A stretch of DNA of 10,490 nt from Lachnospiraceae bacterium UBA7188 (GTDB taxonomy: Bacteria; Bacillota; Clostridia; Lachnospirales; Lachnospiraceae): NCBI GenBank assembly GCA_002490995.1, contig DKVC01000220.1, positions 17,929 to 28,418 of the forward strand, given 5' to 3'. A program made the translations under genes and the position numbers. Shown piece after piece: positions 1-5,839 of the stretch. The notes beneath the pieces are model-generated. The model was not told where the DNA came from. It was given only the letters and a program-made list of their open reading frames with translations, and did no database searches. How positions within the stretch are numbered: position 1 is the first letter of the stretch; each line of letters begins with the position of its first letter.

Positions 1-78
1 CAGCGGTTATTTGTAGACATTTCCATACTTTCGGCTGCTCAAGCTGCAATTCGTTCCGGCATTCTCCTGGTACAACGA

Positions 79-124
79 AAAAGGTGTAAACTCCTTCACG
101 GTTCGCTCAGGTTTTACACCTTTT
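79..124 (-). terminator. Hairpin terminator downstream of the M56 peptidase gene
   Basis: Two perfectly complementary 12-base arms, AAAAGGTGTAAA (79-90) and TTTACACCTTTT (113-124), enclose a 22-base loop. Read on the minus strand the stem starts 19 bases after the TGA of the M56 gene and runs into a T-rich tract, as an intrinsic terminator would. The A/T-rich flanks also give a usable T tract on the plus strand, so it could act both ways. The large loop and AT-rich stem are less compact than a typical terminator, so it may instead be part of a repeated element that continues past the left edge. Confidence 0.5.
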
Positions 125-143
125 CCACATTTCTTCTGCCTTG

Positions 144-1034
144 TCACCAAATCAGTTTTCCAAAATAATTGTGAATCAGGAAAAATGACCTGTTTTGTTC
201 AGCCATGTCCAGCAGCGAGCCGGCATACTCTGCCCTGTCCGCCCCCGCTGTGTACCGCAATACCATCTCATCGCAGGACAGTTCCAGGTCACGGTTTAGC
301 AGAAACAGCATAACCCAGGCCATGGGGTTAAACCAGTGGATGCACACCCCGCAGAGAGCCAGCAGCTTCCACAGCATGTCAAACCGGCGCACATGGATAT
401 ACTCATGTGCAAGAATATACCTGAGCCTTTCGTCGCTCACATCCGCTTCCTCCGGCAGAATGATGCAGGGCCGCAGAACTCCCATGGACAGCGGTGAGGC
501 AGCCCGGGCGGAACGCAGGATTTCAAGGGGCCTCAGCATCCTGTGCGCCGCCAGCCACCCGGCAATAAACGGCTCTGTCTCCACCGGACGGGCATCTCTC
601 AGCACCCGGTGGCTCCGTATCAGCATGGCTCCGAAAAAAATGGCCAGGGCAGCCGCCCCGCAAGCCCACAGCACAGCCAGGGGAGAAACGTCAAAAGTAC
701 AGCGGCGCCAAAGCAAAGCCAAAGGCGAAACATCGGAGCCTTCCATCAGGCCGCCAGACACCTCCGGCCGAATATGCGCAAAATCATCCCACAGGCCGGA
801 CATTTCACCCGCCAAATCAACGCTTTCCCCGGCTGCGCCAATAGAAATACCGCTGAAAATATTGTAAAAGCTCCACTTTGCCGAAACGGAAAAAGGAATC
901 AGCATTCTCAGCAGCACAATGCCCCACAGGAACAGAAAACTTGTCCTGGGCAGCTTATAAAGTGCAGCGGCACGGATTGCGATAACAACTGCCGTCAGCA
1001 ATCCGGCCTGCACGCTCATCTGCAAAATATTCAT
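144..1034 (-). CDS. M56-family (BlaR1-like) membrane metallopeptidase, C-terminally truncated
   Basis: This is a membrane zinc peptidase of the M56/BlaR1 type, which senses a cell-wall or other stress signal and triggers inactivation of the partner BlaI repressor. Hydrophobic segments lie near residues 8-25, 33-50, 118-138 and 225-247. The zinc motif HEYIH is at residues 210-214, with a downstream glutamate in the DLELSCDE segment (249-256), so the catalytic core looks intact. Full-length relatives continue with another membrane segment and often an extracellular sensor domain; here the protein stops at residue 296, shortly after the DMAEQ segment, with an unrelated-looking end (FGKLIW). A 14-residue step duplicates the phrase DVSPLAxLW (101-109 and 115-123). 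The start is supported by TGAGGT about 7 bases upstream, overlapping the end of the repressor gene 8 bases away; the two are co-transcribed. Family assignment is firm; activity of the shortened form is unknown. Confidence 0.85.
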   Translation of the reverse strand: MNILQMSVQAGLLTAVVIAIRAAALYKLPRTSFLFLWGIVLLRMLIPFSVSAKWSFYNIFSGISIGAAGESVDLAGEMSGLWDDFAHIRPEVSGGLMEGSDVSPLALLWRRCTFDVSPLAVLWACGAAALAIFFGAMLIRSHRVLRDARPVETEPFIAGWLAAHRMLRPLEILRSARAASPLSMGVLRPCIILPEEADVSDERLRYILAHEYIHVRRFDMLWKLLALCGVCIHWFNPMAWVMLFLLNRDLELSCDEMVLRYTAGADRAEYAGSLLDMAEQNRSFFLIHNYFGKLIW

Positions 1035-1042
1035 TGTTTACC

Positions 1043-1402
1043 TCATTTCAGCCTTTCCACAAGCCGCCGCAGGCCGTCAATTTCCTCGGACGACAGCCCT
1101 TTCCCGCTGGCATAAGCAGACAGGAACAGCTCCGCCGAACCGTCGAACAGCCGGTCAATCAACCCCTCCGCCTCACATTGCCGGACCTGCTCTTTCGTGA
1201 TGGCAGCCCTGCAGGTGAAGTTCGGTTCCAAGCGCTCAACCGCCCCTTTTGCAATCAGCTTCTTGATGACGGTGTACGTGGTGTTTCGGTTCCATCCGGT
1301 CTGCTCCTTCAGAAGCTTCGCCAGCTGGCCTGCGGTCAAATCGCCTCCTTCCCATAATGCTTCCATAACCTTCAGTTCAGAATCAAATAATTTCGTTGGC
1401 AT
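1043..1402 (-). CDS. BlaI/MecI/CopY-family transcriptional repressor
   Basis: A 119-residue winged-helix repressor. The N-terminal part (about residues 5-68) has the family pattern: FDSELKVMEALW, then the helix-turn-helix TAGQLAKLLKEQTGWNRNTTYTVIKKL with recognition helix near 39-50, then the wing; the C-terminal helices (70-119) are the dimerisation part. Such dimers bind dyads in their own promoter and dissociate when cleaved after signalling by the partner M56 peptidase, which is the next gene. The start at 1402 is chosen over an in-frame ATG at 1438 because GAGG lies about 7 bases before it, and because the extra 12 codons would run through the operator at 1421-1436. The gene is the first of a two-gene operon and its promoter is surrounded by three operator-like dyads, so autoregulation is expected. 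Its wider targets cannot be read from the window. Confidence 0.92.
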   Translation of the reverse strand: MPTKLFDSELKVMEALWEGGDLTAGQLAKLLKEQTGWNRNTTYTVIKKLIAKGAVERLEPNFTCRAAITKEQVRQCEAEGLIDRLFDGSAELFLSAYASGKGLSSEEIDGLRRLVERLK

Positions 1403-1420
1403 AGCTATACCTCGTTTCTT

Positions 1421-1490
1421 GACTATTGCAATAGTCATGGTGTAATACTATCACAATAGTCAGTGAATGTCAATGACTATTTTAATAGTC
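1421..1490. promoter_or_regulatory. Three BlaI-type operator dyads
   Basis: Three 16-base dyads share the pattern GACTATT-n2-AATAGTC: 1421-1436 (a perfect palindrome), 1446-1461 (TACTATCACAATAGTC, imperfect) and 1475-1490 (GACTATTTTAATAGTC, arms perfect). Centres are 25 and 29 bases apart. The middle copy covers the -10 of the repressor promoter, the first lies in the leader between promoter and start codon, and the third lies just upstream of the -35. BlaI/MecI repressors bind dyads of this size, so these are the probable autoregulatory operators. Binding itself is inferred. Confidence 0.85.
1445..1473 (-). promoter_or_regulatory. Promoter of the repressor/peptidase operon
   Basis: On the minus strand a perfect -35 TTGACA (1468-1473) is followed by a 17-base spacer and a -10 TAGTAT (1445-1450). 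The -10 is embedded in the middle BlaI-type dyad, so a bound repressor would block RNA polymerase. The start codon lies about 43 bases downstream of the -10. Confidence 0.8.
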
Positions 1491-1628
1491 ACAAAAGATT
1501 TTGTCTGTATTTTGCAAAATCGGGAATTGCACAGAAATCACGCTCTCCCCTCACGCCCTTCCGGCAACAGCAAAAGCCGGGACGGAAAATCACTATACAA
1601 TTTCAGAGGAAAATAAAAATAACTGAGG

Positions 1629-1674
1629 TTGCACTTCCCCTTCACCTGTGCTATCATTGCCTTACCTGTGGTAA
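1629..1674 (+). promoter_or_regulatory. Promoter of the MATE gene with a start-site dyad
   Basis: TTGCAC (1629-1634), a 17-base spacer and TATCAT (1652-1657) form a sigma-A-like promoter placed correctly for the MATE gene. The dyad TTACC-TGT-GGTAA (1662-1674) sits at the expected transcription start and could be an operator. No regulator gene of a known efflux-pump type adjoins it apart from the divergent BlaI-like repressor, whose dyads have a different sequence and lie about 140 bases upstream. Confidence 0.55.
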
Positions 1675-1702
1675 AATCAGCAATTCCTGAGGAGGACCCA
1701 GT

Positions 1703-3085
1703 ATGCAAATGAAAAATAAACTCAAAAACGACCCTTTCTACCGTCAGATTTTCAAACTGGTAGTACCTATCGTCATCCAAAACCTGCTGAGCGCCGCAGT
1801 CAGCTCAGCGGACGTGGTGATGCTGAATTATGTGGGACAGTCCGCCATATCCGCAGTGTCCCTGGCAGCCCAATACGCCAGCGTGCTCTTCATGGTATTC
1901 TACGGTCTGGGCACCGGCGCCACCATGCTCTGCGCCCAGTATTACGGAAAAGGGGACATGCGGGCTATCCAGGCAGTGGAGGGCATCGCCCTGCGTTTTT
2001 CCCTGTGCTTCTCTCTGGTATTCGCCGGGCTGGCACTGCTCGTCCCGGAGGGAATGATGCGCATTTTCACTAATGACGTGGAACTCATCACCATCGGCGC
2101 GTCCTACCTGCGCTTTATGAGTGTCAGCTATCTGTGCTGGGGTATCACGGAAGTGTATCTGGCTGTCCTGCGCAGCATTGGCAGGGTAATGATCAGCACT
2201 GCCATGAATGTGCTCGCTTTTTCATTAAATATTATCCTGAACGCCGTCTTTATTTTCGGGCTTTTCGGTGCGCCCAGGCTGGGGGCTGCAGGCGTGGCTA
2301 TCGCCACCTCCCTGTCCAGGCTGATTGAGCTGGGAGCCTGCTTTGCGGTATCCTTTTTCAGCAGGGATATCAAACTGAATTTCCGATACTTATTTGTCAA
2401 AAACAAGGTGTTATTCTCCGATTTCGTGCGCCTTTCCCTGCCTGCCCTGGGCAATGACATCTCCTGGAGCGTAGCATTCTCCATGTATTCCGTAATCATG
2501 GGGCACATGGGAACGGATGCGGTAGCCGCCAACTCCTTCGTAGTGGTGGTACGCAATTTCGGAACCATACTCTGCTTCGGCATGGCCAGTGCCGGCGGCA
2601 TCCTTCTTGGAAATGTCATCGGGGAAAACCGCCTGGAAGATGCCCGGGAAGACGCGAAAAAACTGATGAAGCTTACAGTTATCACCGGAGCCATCGGAGG
2701 CCTGATTGTCCTGGCTGCCACGCCTTTCGTGCTGAAATATGCGGCTCTGACAGAGGCAGCCATACATTATCTGAAGTATATGCTGTTCATAAACACCTAC
2801 TATGTCATGGGTGCTGCAGTAAATACCACTCTGATAGCCGGTGTATTCCGGGCAGGCGGAGACAGCCGCTTCGGCTTTATCTGTGATTCTGTGGATATGT
2901 GGTGCTATGCAGTCCCCCTTGGCTTTCTGGCGGCTTTTGCGCTGAAGCTGCCTGTGCTGTGGGTTTATTTCCTGCTATGTACGGACGAGTTTGTCAAATG
3001 GCCCTGGGTTATCAGACATTATCGGAGCGGAAAATGGCTGCACAATATTACCAGGGAGAATCTGTTTGGAGATGCGCAACACTGA
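1703..3085 (+). CDS. MATE-family multidrug/toxin efflux transporter
   Basis: A 460-residue integral membrane protein of the MATE (multi antimicrobial extrusion) family, which exports drugs or metabolites in exchange for Na+ or H+. Length fits the usual 12-helix family size. The N-terminal half opens with FKLVVPIVIQNLLSAAVSSADVVMLNYVG (about residues 17-45), the typical first helix and loop, and the second half restarts near residue 235 with a matching FVRLSLPALGNDISWSVAFSMYSVIMGHMG segment, the internal two-fold repeat of the family. The start is set by AGGAGG at 1690-1695, 7 bases before the ATG; a second ATG two codons on is less well placed. It is divergent from the BlaI/M56 operon and monocistronic. 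The substrate cannot be told from sequence; MepA-like and DinF/NorM-like subfamilies cannot be separated by eye. Confidence 0.92.
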   Translation: MQMKNKLKNDPFYRQIFKLVVPIVIQNLLSAAVSSADVVMLNYVGQSAISAVSLAAQYASVLFMVFYGLGTGATMLCAQYYGKGDMRAIQAVEGIALRFSLCFSLVFAGLALLVPEGMMRIFTNDVELITIGASYLRFMSVSYLCWGITEVYLAVLRSIGRVMISTAMNVLAFSLNIILNAVFIFGLFGAPRLGAAGVAIATSLSRLIELGACFAVSFFSRDIKLNFRYLFVKNKVLFSDFVRLSLPALGNDISWSVAFSMYSVIMGHMGTDAVAANSFVVVVRNFGTILCFGMASAGGILLGNVIGENRLEDAREDAKKLMKLTVITGAIGGLIVLAATPFVLKYAALTEAAIHYLKYMLFINTYYVMGAAVNTTLIAGVFRAGGDSRFGFICDSVDMWCYAVPLGFLAAFALKLPVLWVYFLLCTDEFVKWPWVIRHYRSGKWLHNITRENLFGDAQH

Positions 3086-3116
3086 GCAGCTTACGCTATT
3101 TTCTGCTCCAGTTTTT
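3082..3116 (+). terminator. Intrinsic terminator overlapping the MATE stop codon
   Basis: GAGCAG (3084-3089) pairs with CTGCTC (3103-3108), and CTG/CAG outside it can extend the stem past a bulge; five T's follow at 3112-3116. The left arm includes part of the TGA stop codon, so the transcript would end almost directly after the gene. Confidence 0.55.
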
Positions 3117-3128
3117 CAACTCTTTTTG

Positions 3129-3310
3129 TCAGTCCTTCCATTCAAGCCTGATATCCATATGTCTGATCGCTTTCAGGGTACCGACCTTAAGAACCATCAT
3201 GATTTCCTTCTGGCATATACTTTCGCCACCTCGTCAGGATGGTTCTCTATCTCCGCCTTCAGCCGGCCGATACAACCACTATTCTCCAAAAAATTATTTT
3301 TGTCGGTTGT
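3129..3310 (-). pseudogene. Minus-strand coding relics, family not recognised
   Basis: Two short overlapping minus-strand frames look protein-like but have no proper gene structure. The first ends at 3197 and contains RLKAEIENHPDEVAKVYAR, a charged helical-looking peptide; it is open for about 40 codons upstream to an in-frame stop but has no ATG or ribosome binding site. The second starts at an ATG overlapping that stop (ATGA) and runs 23 codons (MMVLKVGTLKAIRHMDIRLEW and two more residues) to a stop at 3129. The overlap resembles translational coupling or a frameshift within one older gene. I cannot name a family; it may be the tail of a lost mobile-element gene. Confidence 0.3.
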
Positions 3311-3335
3311 GATTTGGCAATAAATATGTTATAAT
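3307..3335 (+). promoter_or_regulatory. Strong extended -10 promoter for the 36-aa peptide unit
   Basis: TTGTGA (3307-3312), a 17-base spacer and a perfect TATAAT (3330-3335) preceded by TG at 3327-3328 (TGtTATAAT) form an extended -10 promoter. An inverted pair ACAACC (3272-3277) / GGTTGT (3305-3310) frames an A/T-rich block and overlaps the -35, so this may be a regulated promoter. Confidence 0.7.
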
Positions 3336-3453
3336 GACTCTGTTCAGGGCAGAATGATGCTTCCAGTCAGGGTAGATGAGCCGGCATGATCGTCAAATGG
3401 CTTTCCTGCACCGGCTGCTCTGTTTATCATGAGCTTACAGGAGGATTTCGGTT
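3336..3453 (+). other. Gene-free stretch: long structured leader
   Basis: About 110 bases separate the expected transcription start from the small ORF. AGCCGG (3379-3384) can pair with CCGGCT (3411-3416), forming a stem around a 26-base loop upstream of the ribosome binding site. I recognise no known riboswitch class here. Confidence 0.35.
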
Positions 3454-3564
3454 ATGTTTATTGTGTTAGGCGGCGGGTTATTGATCATAATCATTGCGGT
3501 AATCATCTCGGTGATATCCAGCGTAGTGTCTGCTGTTGCGGCAGATTCCGATGTGGAGTCCTGA
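3454..3564 (+). CDS. Small hydrophobic peptide, 36 aa, probable single-pass membrane protein
   Basis: The frame encodes 36 residues: a short start (MFIV), a glycine run, then an almost unbroken hydrophobic segment (LLIIIIAVIISVISSVVSAV, about residues 9-28) and an acidic tail (AADSDVES). Translation is supported by AGGAGG at 3439-3444, 9 bases before the ATG. A near-consensus promoter (3307-3335) lies upstream and a strong terminator (3655-3691) downstream, so the peptide has a transcript of its own of about 350 bases. I do not recognise a family. Size, hydrophobicity and the charged tail fit a small membrane regulator, a type I toxin or a stress peptide; no antisense RNA gene is evident on the other strand, although a weak minus-strand promoter cannot be excluded. 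The reading frame and start signals are seen directly; function is not inferable. Confidence 0.6.
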   Translation: MFIVLGGGLLIIIIAVIISVISSVVSAVAADSDVES

Positions 3565-3654
3565 GCAGGGATATTTGCCGAAAATTTTTTATTGATGTAA
3601 AATCCACTTCCCACAGCTTTTTATGCTGGTTTTAAGCTGTTTCCGACAATTTCT
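3565..3654 (+). other. 3' untranslated region of the small-peptide transcript
   Basis: No gene is seen. ACAGCTT (3613-3619) and AAGCTGT (3634-3640) form a 7-bp inverted repeat with a 14-base loop ahead of the terminator. Confidence 0.4.
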
Positions 3655-3691
3655 AAAAGCCCCGAGCGAGCCATGCGCTTCGGGGCTTTTT
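3655..3691 (+). terminator. Strong intrinsic terminator
   Basis: AAAAGCCCCGAGCG (3655-3668) pairs with CGCTTCGGGGCTTTT (3676-3690) around a 7-base loop, with one extra T bulged, and is followed by a T run. The A-rich left flank allows activity on the minus strand too, so it may insulate the small-peptide unit from the convergent isomerase gene. Confidence 0.88.
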
Positions 3692-3869
3692 ATGGGGGAA
3701 TGTTAATCCCAGTTTCCTTTCAGGCTTTCCACCATATCCACTGTGGAGGCACTGTGTCTTAAAGGAAATAGCAAACCAAAGTAACTACAGCATACCAAAA
3801 CAACTGTATAAACAAAACTTACAGGTTCCAGGTAAGCTTTGGGTAAAGGGCGCATTCCGTCCCAGCCGC
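3692..3869. other. Intergenic stretch with nested inverted repeats, no gene
   Basis: No coding signal is seen. TTTCCTTT (3713-3720) and AAAGGAAA (3761-3768) form an 8-bp inverted repeat that encloses a second one, TCCAC (3728-3732) / GTGGA (3743-3747). On the minus strand a weak hairpin CTTAC/GTAAG (3818-3836) followed by a T-rich tract could end the isomerase transcript, about 33 bases after its stop codon. Confidence 0.35.
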
Positions 3870-5354
3870 TTATGCGAACGGATTCTCCGTAGGGTACAGC
3901 ACGCCCTTGGGCTGATTGTAATTCAAATCTTCCACCGGCACGCCGATATACTTGAACACCTCATACAGAGCCTTTCCGAAATGCCCGAATGCCACCGCGC
4001 CGTGATGAGGATAATTCTTCTCGATCAGTACATGGCGGTAGAATCTGCCCATCTCCGGGATAGCGAACACGCCGATACCGCCAAAGGATTTGGTTGCCAC
4101 GGGAAGCACCTCGCCCTGGGCAATGTAAGCGCGAAGCTTATTATCCGCTGTGGACTGGAGACGATAGAAGGTGATATCTCCGGGAACGATATCTCCCTCC
4201 AGGGTACCCTGGGTCACTTCCTCGGGAAGGGTCCTGGCCATAATCATCTGGTACTTCATGCTGCAGGAAGACAGCTTCTTGGTATTCGTATTTCCGCAGT
4301 GGAATCCCATGAAGGTGTCGTTATGGGTATAGCTGTATTTTCCGCCTATGGCATCCTCATACATGTCATCCGGCACGGTATTGTTGATATCCAGCAGTGT
4401 CACGATATCCTCGCTGACACAGGTGCCGATAAACTCGCTCAGGCAGCCGTAGATATCCACCTCGCAGGATACGGGAATGCCCATACCGGTGAGACGGCTG
4501 TTCACATAACAGGGAACGAAACCGAACTGGGTCTGGAATGCAGGCCAGCATTTTCCGGCAATAGCCACGTACTTGCGATAGCCCTTATGAGCCTCCACCC
4601 AGTCGAGCAGAGTCAGTTCGTACTGAGCCAGCTTGGGCAGGATTTCAGGCTTCTTGTTCCCCGTGCCAAGCTCCTCTTCCATTTCCTTCACCTTGGCAGG
4701 AATCCTCTCGTCTCCCTCATGCTTCTTGAAAGCCTCGAACAGATCAAGCTCGGAGTTCTCCTCGATCTCCACGCCCAGGTTGAAAAGCTGCTTGATGGGA
4801 GCGTTGCAGGCAAGGAAGTTCAGCGGCCTGGGGCCGAAGGAAATAATCTTCAGATTGTTCAGCCCAACGATAGCCCTGGCAATGGGAATAAATTCATGGA
4901 TCCTGTCCGCACACTCTGCAGCGGTACCCACGGGATTCTCCGGGATATATGCCTTCACATTGCGCAGCTTCAGGTTATAGCTGGCGTTCAGCATACCGCA
5001 GTAAGCGTCGCCGCGGCCGCCCACCAGGTCGTTCTGGCTCTCCTCGGCAGCCGCTATGTACATGGCCGGGCCGTCGAAATGCTTTGCCAGCAGAGTCTCT
5101 GAAATCTCCGGGCCGAAGTTTCCAAGATATACGCACAGGGCGTTACAGCCGTTTGCCTTTAAATCCTCCAGAGCCTGCACCATATGAATCTCGCTCTCAA
5201 CGATGCATACGGGACACTCATAGACGCTGTCTGTGCCATATTTTGCAGTGTAAGCCTCCATCAGAGCCTTCCTTCTGTTCACGGACAGGCTCTCCGGGAA
5301 ACAATCGCGGCTCACGGCCACGATACCGATTTTTACTTCCGGCAAATTGTTCAT
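3870..5354 (-). CDS. L-fucose/L-arabinose isomerase-family protein
   Basis: A 494-residue cytoplasmic enzyme of the fucose/arabinose isomerase superfamily, which interconverts aldose and ketose sugars with a divalent metal. The N-terminal half has the alternating alpha/beta layout of the family (KIGIVAVSRDCFP at 8-20; NALCVYLGNFGPE at 71-83), and the C-terminal half carries the likely metal ligands: E298 in SCEVDIYG, D322 in LLDINN, and a histidine at 450-451 in YPHHGAVAFGHFG, matching the Glu/Asp/His triad of characterised isomerases. It is shorter than classical FucI (about 590 residues) and closer to the AraA size range. The start is set by AGGAGGG at 5362-5368, 7 bases upstream. It stands alone, with no kinase, aldolase or sugar transporter beside it, so the substrate (fucose, arabinose or another sugar) is open. 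Confidence 0.85.
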   Translation of the reverse strand: MNNLPEVKIGIVAVSRDCFPESLSVNRRKALMEAYTAKYGTDSVYECPVCIVESEIHMVQALEDLKANGCNALCVYLGNFGPEISETLLAKHFDGPAMYIAAAEESQNDLVGGRGDAYCGMLNASYNLKLRNVKAYIPENPVGTAAECADRIHEFIPIARAIVGLNNLKIISFGPRPLNFLACNAPIKQLFNLGVEIEENSELDLFEAFKKHEGDERIPAKVKEMEEELGTGNKKPEILPKLAQYELTLLDWVEAHKGYRKYVAIAGKCWPAFQTQFGFVPCYVNSRLTGMGIPVSCEVDIYGCLSEFIGTCVSEDIVTLLDINNTVPDDMYEDAIGGKYSYTHNDTFMGFHCGNTNTKKLSSCSMKYQMIMARTLPEEVTQGTLEGDIVPGDITFYRLQSTADNKLRAYIAQGEVLPVATKSFGGIGVFAIPEMGRFYRHVLIEKNYPHHGAVAFGHFGKALYEVFKYIGVPVEDLNYNQPKGVLYPTENPFA

Positions 5355-5399
5355 GTCATTACCCTCCTGATATATAATGAATTTTTTGGTTCAATATAG

Positions 5400-5466
5400 A
5401 TTATAACTGTTTTGCGAATGCTTTTCCACTCTTTTTATAAAAAAGTCTTTTTAACATCTTTTTAAA
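5400..5466 (-). promoter_or_regulatory. Isomerase promoter with upstream A-tracts
   Basis: On the minus strand a perfect -10 TATAAT (5400-5405) lies 17 bases downstream of a -35-like TGGAAA (5423-5428, 4 of 6). Directly upstream, the minus strand carries three copies of an A-rich word: TTAAAAAGA at 5457-5465 and 5446-5454, and a TATAAAAAGA variant at 5430-5439. They may be an UP element compensating for the weak -35, or direct-repeat binding sites for a regulator (spacings 11 and about 16 bases). Confidence 0.55.
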
Positions 5467-5613
5467 CCCTCCTCGTTTTATACATGTCCCGACTGGTTAA
5501 GGTTGGCAGGTATTTTTCACCTTATACCGGCAATCCTATACGTGAAGCCGAAGGCATCGCCGCGTCAAATGCAGCACAGCAAATAACAGCTTACGCCTGT
5601 AAATTACTCTGCT
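5467..5613. other. Intergenic stretch, no gene recognised
   Basis: Part of the 485 bases between the divergent isomerase and DUF3892 genes. I see no coding frame with start signals on either strand and no clear promoter. A degenerate 15-base copy of the tandem unit described next occupies 5599-5613. Confidence 0.4.
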
Positions 5614-5709
5614 GTAAATGATATCTGCAGTAGATGACGTCTATGGCAGATGACGTCTGTGGTAGATGACATCTGCTGTAAGTCATGCCTGCGGCAGATT
5701 CAGTCTCGA
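5614..5709. repeat. Six-unit 16-bp tandem repeat
   Basis: Six abutting 16-base units start at 5614, 5630, 5646, 5662, 5678 and 5694. The central three are closest to a consensus G(T/C)AGATGACGTCTGTG, e.g. GCAGATGACGTCTGTG at 5646-5661; the outer units decay, as is usual at the ends of tandem arrays. Each well-kept unit carries a dyad around GACGTC (AGA-T-GACGTCT). The period is not a multiple of three and every frame is interrupted, so the array is not coding. It ends 130 bases before the DUF3892 start codon. Confidence 0.8.
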
Positions 5710-5839
5710 AACAGGTTGCCATGCAGCAGGCTTATGGCTGTCAGCTGCGGAGCATGCTATGTTCACAGCAATACCATGGAAAACCAAATCCGAAAAGATA
5801 AGACTAAGTCCGTAAACCGGGCAGAAAGGAATATAAATT

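Noticed and set aside
205..867. Plus-strand open frame opposite the M56 peptidase
   Set aside because: Antisense shadow; the minus strand carries the zinc motif and the family pattern.
1403..1438. Longer N-terminus for the BlaI-like repressor
   Set aside because: The added codons run through an operator palindrome, while GAGG supports the start at 1402.
2128..2763. Minus-strand 211-codon frame opposite the MATE gene
   Set aside because: Shadow of membrane-protein codons; no start signals and no family resemblance.
3981..5102. Long plus-strand open frame (373 codons) opposite the isomerase
   Set aside because: It is the antisense of a well-supported gene, has no ribosome binding site and no recognisable family.
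5614..5709. CRISPR array
   Set aside because: Units abut with no spacers, the period is only 16 bases, and no cas genes are present.
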